Shown here: one piece after another, positions 30,617-38,180 of the stretch
Numbering within the stretch: the first letter of the stretch is position 1
Layout of the letters: each line of letters starts with the position of its first letter
Notes under the pieces: generated by a model
What the model saw: the letters and a program-made list of their open reading frames with translations, nothing else
Database searches by the model: none
Told to the model about the DNA's origin: nothing
Assembly: GCA_027494015.1 (NCBI GenBank)
Contig: JAOSJP010000002.1
Coordinates: forward strand, 1 to 64,000
Direction of reading: 5' to 3'
Length of the DNA: 64,000 bases
Source: Anaerolineae bacterium
Lineage (GTDB): Bacteria; Chloroflexota; Anaerolineae; Aggregatilineales; Aggregatilineaceae
Program-made: the position numbers and the translations under genes

Positions 30617-31407
30617 CAGGAGCATTCGACGCGCCGGACGAGCACGGCGAGGGCGCGCCCTCTGGCCCCCGGCGGCCCATGCTGCCGCGCGACCGGCGTC
30701 ATCCAGGCTCCGGGCACCTGCCGCAGGCTATCCGCAAGGTATCTGGCGACTGGGACCCGGAATGGGACGACGACGAGGGCGGCCCGCGCAGCCGTCGCCA
30801 GGACCTCGATCCTGTCCTGGGCTACATCCTGGCGATGGCGCTGAGTGTGGGGCTGACGTCTGCCCCGGCCAATACGCGCTATGTGGTGCTGTGGGGCGTG
30901 ATGGCGGCGATGGGCGGTATGGCTTTTCTGCTGGGCAGCGGCATTCGCCTGAAAGTGACCGATCCTGGCGACCTGGTGTGGGGGATCGGGCTGGGACTGC
31001 TCACCGGCGGGCTGCTGATGCTGGCGGGGTCGGACACGCTGGCGACGGCGGCGGAGCGTCTCTTTGGCGCGGGTAACCCGGACAACCCGCTGCTGGATAC
31101 ATGGATCTTTCAGGCGACAGCCTTCGTGATGCCGGTGGCGGAGTCGTTGTTCTTTCGCGGGGCAATGCAGCGCGTCCACTCGATCCCAGTTGTGGCGGCG
31201 CTGGCCAGCCTGTGGTCTATGCTGATGTTCTTCCCGAACCTGGGCCTGGGCGACGCGCCGGTAGTCGGCGTGCTGTTTGGCTCGGCGATCATCCTGCTCA
31301 ACTTCCTCTACGGCTACGTGCACTGGCGGCACGGGCTGGCCGCGAGCTTCTTCTGCCAGATCACCGCCGGCACGCTGCTGCTGATGGTGCCGCGCCTGCT
31401 GGGGTGA
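30613..31407 (+). CDS. Membrane protein, CPBP (Abi) protease-like but with degenerate motif
   Basis: 264 residues with a GTG start that overlaps the threonine aldolase stop. A soluble, charged N-terminal region of about 70 residues is followed by six to seven hydrophobic segments. [11 protein letters not shown] resembles the CPBP motif EExxxR but has Glu-Ser in place of Glu-Glu. [13 protein letters not shown] resembles the later His motif. It may be a CPBP-family membrane protease relative or an inactive member. Function is unknown. Confidence 0.65.
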   Translation: MTGAFDAPDEHGEGAPSGPRRPMLPRDRRHPGSGHLPQAIRKVSGDWDPEWDDDEGGPRSRRQDLDPVLGYILAMALSVGLTSAPANTRYVVLWGVMAAMGGMAFLLGSGIRLKVTDPGDLVWGIGLGLLTGGLLMLAGSDTLATAAERLFGAGNPDNPLLDTWIFQATAFVMPVAESLFFRGAMQRVHSIPVVAALASLWSMLMFFPNLGLGDAPVVGVLFGSAIILLNFLYGYVHWRHGLAASFFCQITAGTLLLMVPRLLG

Positions 31408-31425
31408 GGGAGCAGGGAGGCCCCG

Positions 31426-32772
31426 TCACGGCGCGCCCCGCTCCCAGATGCGCAGCCGTTCCAGGCGGCAGGTGGTGGGCACGCTCTTCGCGTAGCAGAA
31501 GAAGGCCAGCGATCCCCCGTTGAAGGTGCGGTCGTTGAACGAGGCGACCGGCTCCCCGTTGATGCCCAACGTAATATCGCCAGAGGACGACATCTCGACG
31601 GACAGCGTGTTGGTGGCTGCGCCAGGGTGGATGGCCGGGTGCGGCTGCCAGTCCTGAATCTCCAGGCGGTTGTCGTTGCGCAGGATGACGGCGACGCGGT
31701 AGCGGCCATCGTTGGCGATGCCGAAGTAGATGAAGTTGTAGTCGTCCTGGTAGTTGAACCAGATGCCGTAGCGCGCGTCCTGCGCGTCCGCCTCCGCCAG
31801 CGCAATCTCGACTTCGGCCCGGTAATCGGTGAAGCGGGCGTCCTCGATGGAACCCCACGACAGCGCGAACTCGCGCTGCACAATATCGGTGAGGCGAATC
31901 TCGTAAGCGCCGTCGGTCAGCGCGTTGGTGAAAGTGCTGTCCTGGCCTTCATACCAGCGCAGGCTGCTCTGCCCGCCAGCAAAAGTCTCGTCATAGGAGA
32001 GCGTGTAAGCCCCGCTCAGCGCGTCCGGCGACGGGGTGGGGATCAGCGCTGCTTCGACAGCGGAGATATACTGCGCCGTGAAGACGATGTTCAGCCCGCC
32101 ATCGGGCGAGCGGCGCGAGGTGAGGGCGGTGTTCCAGCTTTCCTCTGCCTGGAAGATGACCAGCGTCTGCCCCAGCACATCTATGCTGCCAAACCACTCG
32201 TACAGCGCGCCCGCAGAGGCGCTGACGATGGCCGCCAGGGGGTCGTCGAGCGAGTCGCCCTGCGTCATCCAGCGATAGAAACCGATGCCCAGGCTGGCGA
32301 CTAGCGCCTCCAGCCCGTACTGCTCGGCGGTCTGGTAATCGCGGTTGTTCACGGCCAGCACCCACAGGCTGGCCTGCGAAGACGTATCGTCCAGGCTGAC
32401 CTCCAGCGGCCACGCGCTGAGGTCGAACTGCGCGGCGGTGTCTCCGGGACGGTTGGCGGGGAACAGCAGGTACGAGTAGGTGCCGTCCGGGTCGGCGAGC
32501 ACCAGGAACAACTGAATGCTGCCGTCTGAGGGCGGGTTGGCCAGGGTGACGCCGGGCACGGTCACGCGCAGTCGCGCCGCGCCAGCGGTGACGCCATTGA
32601 CCTGAAACACGTCGCTGGACGGCGTGGCGTGAGGCGTCAATTCGGGCGCGGTCGGTGCGCTGTGCGGCGGGCTGCTCTGGCAGCCGTTCAACAGCCAGGC
32701 CAGGCACACGCCGACCAGGCAGGCCGCGAGCGCGCGGTGTTTTGCTGGCATCCTCAGTGTGATCTTCCGCAT
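31426..32772 (-). CDS. Lipoprotein with C-terminal concanavalin/LamG-like domain
   Basis: A 448-residue exported lipoprotein. The signal peptide ends in WLLNGC (lipobox Cys at about 31), followed by a Pro/Ser/Thr linker. The middle region (about 50-230) is unrecognised. Residues about 250-445 look like a DUF1080/LamG-type jelly roll (YEIRLTDI, YRAEVEIALAEADAQDARYG, YNFIYFGIANDGRYRVAV, GEPVASFNDRTFNGGSLAFF). Such domains bind sugars or act on disaccharides; no catalytic residues are identifiable. It lies 13 bases downstream of the 1060-residue gene, probably one operon. Confidence 0.75.
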   Translation of the reverse strand: MRKITLRMPAKHRALAACLVGVCLAWLLNGCQSSPPHSAPTAPELTPHATPSSDVFQVNGVTAGAARLRVTVPGVTLANPPSDGSIQLFLVLADPDGTYSYLLFPANRPGDTAAQFDLSAWPLEVSLDDTSSQASLWVLAVNNRDYQTAEQYGLEALVASLGIGFYRWMTQGDSLDDPLAAIVSASAGALYEWFGSIDVLGQTLVIFQAEESWNTALTSRRSPDGGLNIVFTAQYISAVEAALIPTPSPDALSGAYTLSYDETFAGGQSSLRWYEGQDSTFTNALTDGAYEIRLTDIVQREFALSWGSIEDARFTDYRAEVEIALAEADAQDARYGIWFNYQDDYNFIYFGIANDGRYRVAVILRNDNRLEIQDWQPHPAIHPGAATNTLSVEMSSSGDITLGINGEPVASFNDRTFNGGSLAFFCYAKSVPTTCRLERLRIWERGAP

Positions 32773-32785
32773 GGCGACCAGGAGC

Positions 32786-35700
32786 CTACATATGCTTCCG
32801 CGCGAAATAGCCGTGAATCCAGCGCAGCACCTCCAGAGAAGTCTGCGGCTGGCGGCGTCCGGCTTCTAGCTGGCGGTTGATGCCGCTGTCCAGCAAGGTG
32901 CGCTCGCCGGCCCCCCTGACCATCACCCGGATGACCTGGGCCAGATGCAGGCAGGCGTCCGCCAGGACTCCGTGCAACTGCCGTTTCTGGTAAAGCGAGA
33001 GCAGCTCCCACTGGCTAGCTAACTCGGCGGCCAGGGCCTGGGGGGTGCAGGAAGGCATCTCCGGCGTCTCGAAGGCGGTGACGAGGTCTTCTTGCAGGCG
33101 GCGCGCGGCGGAGGTCTGGCGCAGCAGGATGGCCGCCGAGCGCGAGCCGAAGAGATGGCCCATCTCGGCGCGCTGCAATTCGAGCGGCAGCAGCGTGCCT
33201 TTGGTCAGAAAGCCGCCGGTGAAGATCAGCAGGTCGAGACCGCTGCGCGGCGCGGCCTGGCATGCCGCCAGAAGCTCGTCGGGGACGGCGCGCCGTGAGT
33301 CGGGCGGGGCAGCAGTGCCCAGCGTGTAGACCAGGCGCACAATCGCCAGAAAGTTGTCGGCGATGGTCTCGCGCTCGTACTCGGTCAGCCCGCCGGTGAG
33401 CGTGTCCAGCTCGCGACGCAGGCGGTGGAGGGGCGGCAGTTCTTTGCCGGTGTGATAGACCGCGGCGATGTCGGCCAGCAGGCGGGCAGCGGTCTGCACG
33501 TCTTCGGCGAATCCGCTCAGATCGTTCTCGCCCATGGCCACGCGCAGCAGCCACGTGGCGCGCATCATCTCGCCGAGGGATTTGCCCAGGGCGCGCTCCA
33601 GGTGGGCGACAATCACCGGCAGGTCGCGCAGCGGGGCGCCGCGAATGTAGCGCCGTAATAGCTCGCGCGCCGCGTCGGTCGCCTCGGCGTTCCAGGTGAT
33701 GACCGGCCACATGCGCGCCATCAGCACCGCGCTGTCAAGGCCGGTGTTCAGCGTGTGATCCACCAGCGCCGCACAGACGCGCAGCGCGTCCAGCGTCTGG
33801 CGGTGGCGCGCGTAGAAGGACAGCAATTGCAGCACGTTGTCCGTGCCGACGATATCAATCAGGCTGTGGTCGTTGAAGAGCATCGTCGTCAGGCGGCGCG
33901 CGGCGTGTTCCTGGTCGTCTGCCCAGCGGCGGAAGGCCAGCGCCGCGACGTAGATCATGGCGCGCGCTTCTGGCCCCAGGCGGCAGCCCTCCAGATAGCT
34001 GAGCGCCGCCGACAGCGCGTCCGGCGAGAGCGACAGGTGCTGGAACAACTCGCTCACCAGACTGGTGAACTCGTTGAGACGCTGCGGGCCGAAGATGCGC
34101 GCCTGGTAAAACTCCAACAGCTCCACCGCGTCATAGTAAGCCTGAGTTTGCAGCAGAAGCTGGACGAGCACGCGCGGCCCTGGCGGTTCCAGCGCCCGAA
34201 GCTGAGTCTCCTCGCTTAGCTCGCGCACGACCTGGTGGATCAGCGCGGTGTAGTCGGCTTCCTGCGGGGACTGGGCGATGACCAGCAGGGCGAGCAGCGC
34301 CGGGGTGTCAATCAGTTCGGCGCGCTGCAGATAGACCGCGCTCTCCACGAGGCGAGCCAGCACCGCCATGCGGTAGCTGTCGCCCAATGAGCGCGCGCCT
34401 TCGTCCAGAATGCGACGGCGGGCCGGGGGCGCTGGCTGGGGCTGCAGGTGGGCGATGGCCGCCTGCATGGGCTGGGGAAGCTGGCTCGTGAATGGACGGT
34501 CGAGCAGCAGGCGATGGAAGTCGCCAGCCGGCAGCGCGCGCACCGCCAGCAGAAACACGCTCTCGGCCAGGCGCGGGTTGCGGCGGGCCGCGCCCAGGCT
34601 GTCCTGGACGATGGCCGGGATGATCGTCGCCAGCGCCAGCGCAGCGGGGGCTTTCTGCAACCTGTCGAGGAAGGGGGTTATCTGTTCGATGGCCCCGGAC
34701 GCCAGCAGGTCGCGCGCGCAGGCGTGCGCCGCCTGGTGCAGGATGGGCCGCCAGTGCTGGCGCGCCTCCTCTGGCACGCGCAACAGCCAGCGCTCCAACA
34801 GGGCATAGGCAGTGCCCGCCTGCCTGTTGGCGACCGCTTCGGCCAACACCTGGCTGACAGATTCGGCGAGCGCAGGGTGGGCCGCGCAGACCGCCGGCAC
34901 CACGTCAGCGGACTCCGGCTCGTCGAGAGCCAGCGCAAATGCCAGCAAGTGGCGAATATAGATGCGGCGCAGGTCATCGGTCAGCGTTGGGTCGTCGCGC
35001 AGGACCTCGGCAACGAGAGCGCGATCGGCGGGCTGGCCCTCGCGCACCACCTGGTCAATCGCCGCCCGCCGCGCCACCCAGGACAGGGCCTCACCCAGGT
35101 CGCGGGCGTGGCGCGCCCGCCAGACCACTGTGGTCGCCAGTTGTTCGGTCTGCTCGACGACGAGCGATGGGTCGAGCCGCAGTTGGGCAGTGATATAGCG
35201 CGCGTAGGCATTGGCCGGGGCCGGGGTCAGCAGTTCGCCGCTGGCCCAGTCATAAACCAGGTGGTCGGCGGGGGCTGCGCGCCCGGTCAGGAACTTGATG
35301 TCGGCGCGCACCAGTGCCGGGTCGTCCGCATGGGTGACAAAGGTGATGATCGTCCGCACGGGTGGGGGCAGCAGGGCCAGCAAGCCGGTGACGAAGCGCA
35401 GGCGCAGCTCGGCGGAAAGCGGACTGCTGATAATGGCCAGCGGCTGCCCCTCGATCAGCCCGGCCAGCAGCCCCTCTACGGCCCGAAATGAGTCCTGGCA
35501 CAGGGCCAGCAGGGTGTTCAGCATGTCGCTCTGGGCATCCGCTGTGAGCGGCGGGGGGCAGCGCAGGGCAAAAGGCTGCAGGTCTGCTCTGGCTTCGCTG
35601 AAGGCTGGCATATCCATCAGTGCCAGCGCGCGAAAGGCCAGCGCATTGCCCCGCACGGCGTCCAGCGCCTCGCGCGGCGCCAGGACATAAAGAAGCTGCG

Positions 35701-35968
35701 GAACTCCAGCGTCGTTATGCTGCGCCTTGACCAGCGCGGACTCCCCCCCAGCGCCTCTGAGCAGGCCCAGCGCGCCGGGCATCTCGGCGCTGGTGTCGCG
35801 GGGCGGTGGTGGGAGGAGCGGCGCGGCGCGCAACCATTCGGTGGCCAGTTCTGGTGGCACGCCCGGCGTGCGCGCGATGAGGCCGGCATTCGCCGAGCGA
35901 CGATTCCCCGGCAGCACCAGGTTTCCAACGTAGAAGCGTTCCAGGTAGAAGACGGGCGTTTCGCTCAC
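32786..35968 (-). CDS. Large helical-repeat protein, possibly GTPase-associated protein 1-like
   Basis: A 1060-residue protein with a GTG start. The first about 240 residues are mixed alpha/beta (FYLERFYVGNLVLPGN, NAGLIARTPGVPPELATEWL, LLGLLPPPVRTIITFVTH-like segments). The pattern LIARTPGVPPELA recalls the N-terminal domain of GAP1 (GTPase-associated protein 1) families known from predicted conflict systems, but this is a weak resemblance made by eye. The remaining about 800 residues are almost entirely helical, like a solenoid, with no enzyme motif. No GTPase or partner typical of those systems is adjacent. The neighbour downstream is a lipoprotein. Confidence 0.6.
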   Translation of the reverse strand: MSETPVFYLERFYVGNLVLPGNRRSANAGLIARTPGVPPELATEWLRAAPLLPPPPRDTSAEMPGALGLLRGAGGESALVKAQHNDAGVPQLLYVLAPREALDAVRGNALAFRALALMDMPAFSEARADLQPFALRCPPPLTADAQSDMLNTLLALCQDSFRAVEGLLAGLIEGQPLAIISSPLSAELRLRFVTGLLALLPPPVRTIITFVTHADDPALVRADIKFLTGRAAPADHLVYDWASGELLTPAPANAYARYITAQLRLDPSLVVEQTEQLATTVVWRARHARDLGEALSWVARRAAIDQVVREGQPADRALVAEVLRDDPTLTDDLRRIYIRHLLAFALALDEPESADVVPAVCAAHPALAESVSQVLAEAVANRQAGTAYALLERWLLRVPEEARQHWRPILHQAAHACARDLLASGAIEQITPFLDRLQKAPAALALATIIPAIVQDSLGAARRNPRLAESVFLLAVRALPAGDFHRLLLDRPFTSQLPQPMQAAIAHLQPQPAPPARRRILDEGARSLGDSYRMAVLARLVESAVYLQRAELIDTPALLALLVIAQSPQEADYTALIHQVVRELSEETQLRALEPPGPRVLVQLLLQTQAYYDAVELLEFYQARIFGPQRLNEFTSLVSELFQHLSLSPDALSAALSYLEGCRLGPEARAMIYVAALAFRRWADDQEHAARRLTTMLFNDHSLIDIVGTDNVLQLLSFYARHRQTLDALRVCAALVDHTLNTGLDSAVLMARMWPVITWNAEATDAARELLRRYIRGAPLRDLPVIVAHLERALGKSLGEMMRATWLLRVAMGENDLSGFAEDVQTAARLLADIAAVYHTGKELPPLHRLRRELDTLTGGLTEYERETIADNFLAIVRLVYTLGTAAPPDSRRAVPDELLAACQAAPRSGLDLLIFTGGFLTKGTLLPLELQRAEMGHLFGSRSAAILLRQTSAARRLQEDLVTAFETPEMPSCTPQALAAELASQWELLSLYQKRQLHGVLADACLHLAQVIRVMVRGAGERTLLDSGINRQLEAGRRQPQTSLEVLRWIHGYFARKHM

Positions 35969-36062
35969 CGTGATCTCCGCGCGTGCCGCAAACCCCGCGT
36001 GTGCAATCGGCGTCTATTGTACAGGAAGGTGCGGGCTTAGGCGAAGTGCGCGGGCCGGGGCC

Positions 36063-36255
36063 GGGTGCGTGCACAAGTTGACAGCGACTCGCTGGACGCG
36101 GGGACATTGACCTCACCCCCAGCCTCGCTGCGCTCGGCTTGCCCCCTCTCCGTTGACGGAGAGGGGGCGGCGAGGCGCGTCAGCGCCGAGCGGGGGTGAG
36201 GTAAAGGGGGGCGCAGCAGAGCAGCGCCCCTACCTGACAGGTTCTGCACGCACCC
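36063..36255. repeat. Family A palindromic element, complete type copy (193 bp)
   Basis: It has both ends: GGGTGCGTGCACAAGTTGAC on the left and GACAGGTTCTGCACGCACCC on the right. The internal arms CCTCACCCCCAGCC and GGGGGTGAGG and the inner CCCCCTCTCCGTTGACGGAG hairpin are intact. It fills most of the 35969-36407 gap; the rest of that gap shows only a promoter-like site. Confidence 0.85.
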
Positions 36256-36363
36256 CGCGGGCCGCGAGGGCGTCCGGCTCTTAGGACGAGATCTTCTGGA
36301 CCGGCGGTGCTTTGCTCTGGAATCTAAATGCGCCCGCCAGGCCCGGTGCAGGGCGCTGCGATG

Positions 36364-36372
36364 TGTTAGAAT
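36364..36372 (+). promoter_or_regulatory. Extended -10 element before the recombinase gene
   Basis: TGTTAGAAT at 36364-36372 is an extended -10 (TG-N-TAGAAT). No -35 box is visible. It lies 35 bases before the recombinase ATG. Confidence 0.4.
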
Positions 36373-36407
36373 AGCGCCGTCGCGGGCCACCCCGCTGGAG
36401 ATGTCTG

Positions 36408-37409
36408 ATGGACGAGAACAAGGCCATCCCCTTCCCGACGGACTCGCTCGACTCGTTCTGGTCCGGCGCTTTGCCCTTCACTGAGCATCCGGCGGTGGTG
36501 TATCTGGCCAGCCTGTCCGAAGGGTCGCGGCGGACGGTGTACCAGGCGTTGAACACCATCGCCGCTCTGCTGTCCGACGGCCAGCTCAACGCTTTCCAAC
36601 TCAACTGGGCGGCGCTGCGCTATCAGCATACGGCAGCCGTGCGCGCCCAGCTTGCTGCGCGCTACAAGCCGGCGACGGCGAACAAGATGCTCTCCGTGCT
36701 GCGCCAGGTGCTTCTCCACGCCTGGAAACTCGGCCAGATGAGCGCGGACGATTACCAGCGGGCGCGGGCCATCGAGAATGTCAAGGGCGACTCGCTGCCG
36801 GCGGGTCGCAACCTGGGTGCGGGGGAGCTATCCGCGCTGATCGGCGTCTGTGAGATGGACCCAACGGCGGCGGGGGCGCGCGATGCAGCCATCATCGCCG
36901 TGATGTACGCGACGGGCGTGCGGCGGGCGTCGGTTGTGTACCTCGACCTGGCTGACTATGATGGAGCAACGGGCACGCTGCGCGTGCGCCACGCCAAGCG
37001 CCGCAAGGAATATCTCGTTTACCTGTCGCAAGACGGAGCGCAGCGCGCGCTGGCCGACTGGCTGGTTGTGCGCGGGGAAAGCCCGGGGCCGCTCTTCTGG
37101 CCAGTAGCCAAAGGCGGGGAGATGGCGAACCGACGCCTGAGCACGCAGGCGGTCTATAACCTGCTGATCAAGCGGGCCAGGCAGGCGGGCATTGATCGCT
37201 TCTCGCCGCACGACCTGCGCCGGACGCTGGCTGGCGATCTGCTCGATGCCGGGGCCGACATTGTCACGGTGAAGCGCATTCTGGGGCACGCCAGCGTGGA
37301 TACGACCGCGCGCTACGACCGCCGTCCCGAAGAGGTCAAGCGCAAGGCGGCCAACCTGATCCACGTGCCCTACCGGGGTCGCAGGCAGCAGCGCCTGGAA
37401 GATGGGTAG
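36408..37409 (+). CDS. Tyrosine recombinase/phage-type integrase
   Basis: A 333-residue site-specific recombinase. Residues about 20-110 form a SAM-like core-binding domain. The catalytic domain has the first Arg in YATGVRRASVV, a Lys in AKRRKEYLVY, HDLRRTLAGDLLDAGA (His-x-x-Arg), the His in RILGHASVDTTARYDR and the nucleophile Tyr in the same stretch, so all six active residues are present. It is alone: no excisionase, phage or XerC/D partner is beside it and no tRNA attachment site is visible. It could be a chromosomal resolvase, a solitary integron-like or a decayed-island integrase. Confidence 0.9.
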   Translation: MDENKAIPFPTDSLDSFWSGALPFTEHPAVVYLASLSEGSRRTVYQALNTIAALLSDGQLNAFQLNWAALRYQHTAAVRAQLAARYKPATANKMLSVLRQVLLHAWKLGQMSADDYQRARAIENVKGDSLPAGRNLGAGELSALIGVCEMDPTAAGARDAAIIAVMYATGVRRASVVYLDLADYDGATGTLRVRHAKRRKEYLVYLSQDGAQRALADWLVVRGESPGPLFWPVAKGGEMANRRLSTQAVYNLLIKRARQAGIDRFSPHDLRRTLAGDLLDAGADIVTVKRILGHASVDTTARYDRRPEEVKRKAANLIHVPYRGRRQQRLEDG

Positions 37410-37422
37410 TGCGCCTCCCGGT

Positions 37423-37986
37423 TCATTGCGCGAGAAGGAACTCGCGCAGTTCTGCCAGCGCCCGCGCCCGCATCGAAATGCGCATCTTCTCTTCGCGGGG
37501 CATTTCGCCATAGGTGAGCGCGTAGCCGTCCGGCTGGAAGATGCTGTCCCAGCCGAAGCCGTGCGCCCCGCGCGGCTCGCGGGTGATGACTCCCGCCGTC
37601 TGGCCGGTGAAGGTGTGCAGCGCGCGCCCGTCGTACAGGCACAGCGCGACGGTAGCCAGAGCGCGGCGGTCGCCCCAGGCGTCAAGCTGACGGCACAGGC
37701 CCGGCTCGCCGACCGCGCCCAGCACCCACTTGATCAGCGCGCCGGGATAGCCGTTCCAGGCCAGGATCGCCAGCCCGGTGTCCTCGACCAGGACCGCGCC
37801 CGCGCCGAGGTGCTCGAAGGCCTGGCGCGCTTTGTGCCCGGCGACCTGCGCCGGGTTGAGCGCCTGAATCTCCGGCAGGTCGAGCGCGACGCGCGCAACC
37901 GCGACCCCGCAGCCAGCCAGCGCGCCGCGCATCTCGCGGTATTTTTCCTCGTTGGACGAGACGAAGGCCAGGCTTGCGAGGGGCAT
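37423..37986 (-). CDS. XTP/dITP pyrophosphatase (RdgB/HAM1 family)
   Basis: A 187-residue house-cleaning enzyme that hydrolyses XTP and dITP to the monophosphate. Signature residues are FVSSNEEKYREM (Ser-Asn-Lys), LVEDTGLAI, GYPGALIKWVL, FGWDSIFQPDGY and the C-terminal KMRISMRARAL, where the usual Ser-His-Arg reads Ser-Met-Arg. Length is normal. It converges with the recombinase gene, leaving only 13 bases between the stops. Confidence 0.88.
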   Translation of the reverse strand: MPLASLAFVSSNEEKYREMRGALAGCGVAVARVALDLPEIQALNPAQVAGHKARQAFEHLGAGAVLVEDTGLAILAWNGYPGALIKWVLGAVGEPGLCRQLDAWGDRRALATVALCLYDGRALHTFTGQTAGVITREPRGAHGFGWDSIFQPDGYALTYGEMPREEKMRISMRARALAELREFLLAQ

Positions 37987-38104
37987 GGTGGCTCCCGGTT
38001 GTCATGGGTGCGGCGCGCCGGATATTGTAGCACCGACGCGGGCGCGCGGGCAGCAGAGCGTCCGCAATGTGACGTTTCTCGCCCGGACTCTCGCCATTCG
38101 TCGC

Positions 38105-38133
38105 CTGACAGAGGGCAGGACATCAGGTATGAT
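38105..38133 (+). promoter_or_regulatory. Promoter of the aldehyde:ferredoxin oxidoreductase gene
   Basis: CTGACA at 38105-38110 (five of six to TTGACA) and TATGAT at 38128-38133 (five of six to TATAAT) with the ideal 17-base spacer. The start codon, with AGGAGAG in front, lies 47 bases downstream. Confidence 0.65.
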
Positions 38134-38180
38134 CGAAGCATAAACACTTTTGCTGGCAGGCATTAGGAGAGAGACACCAC

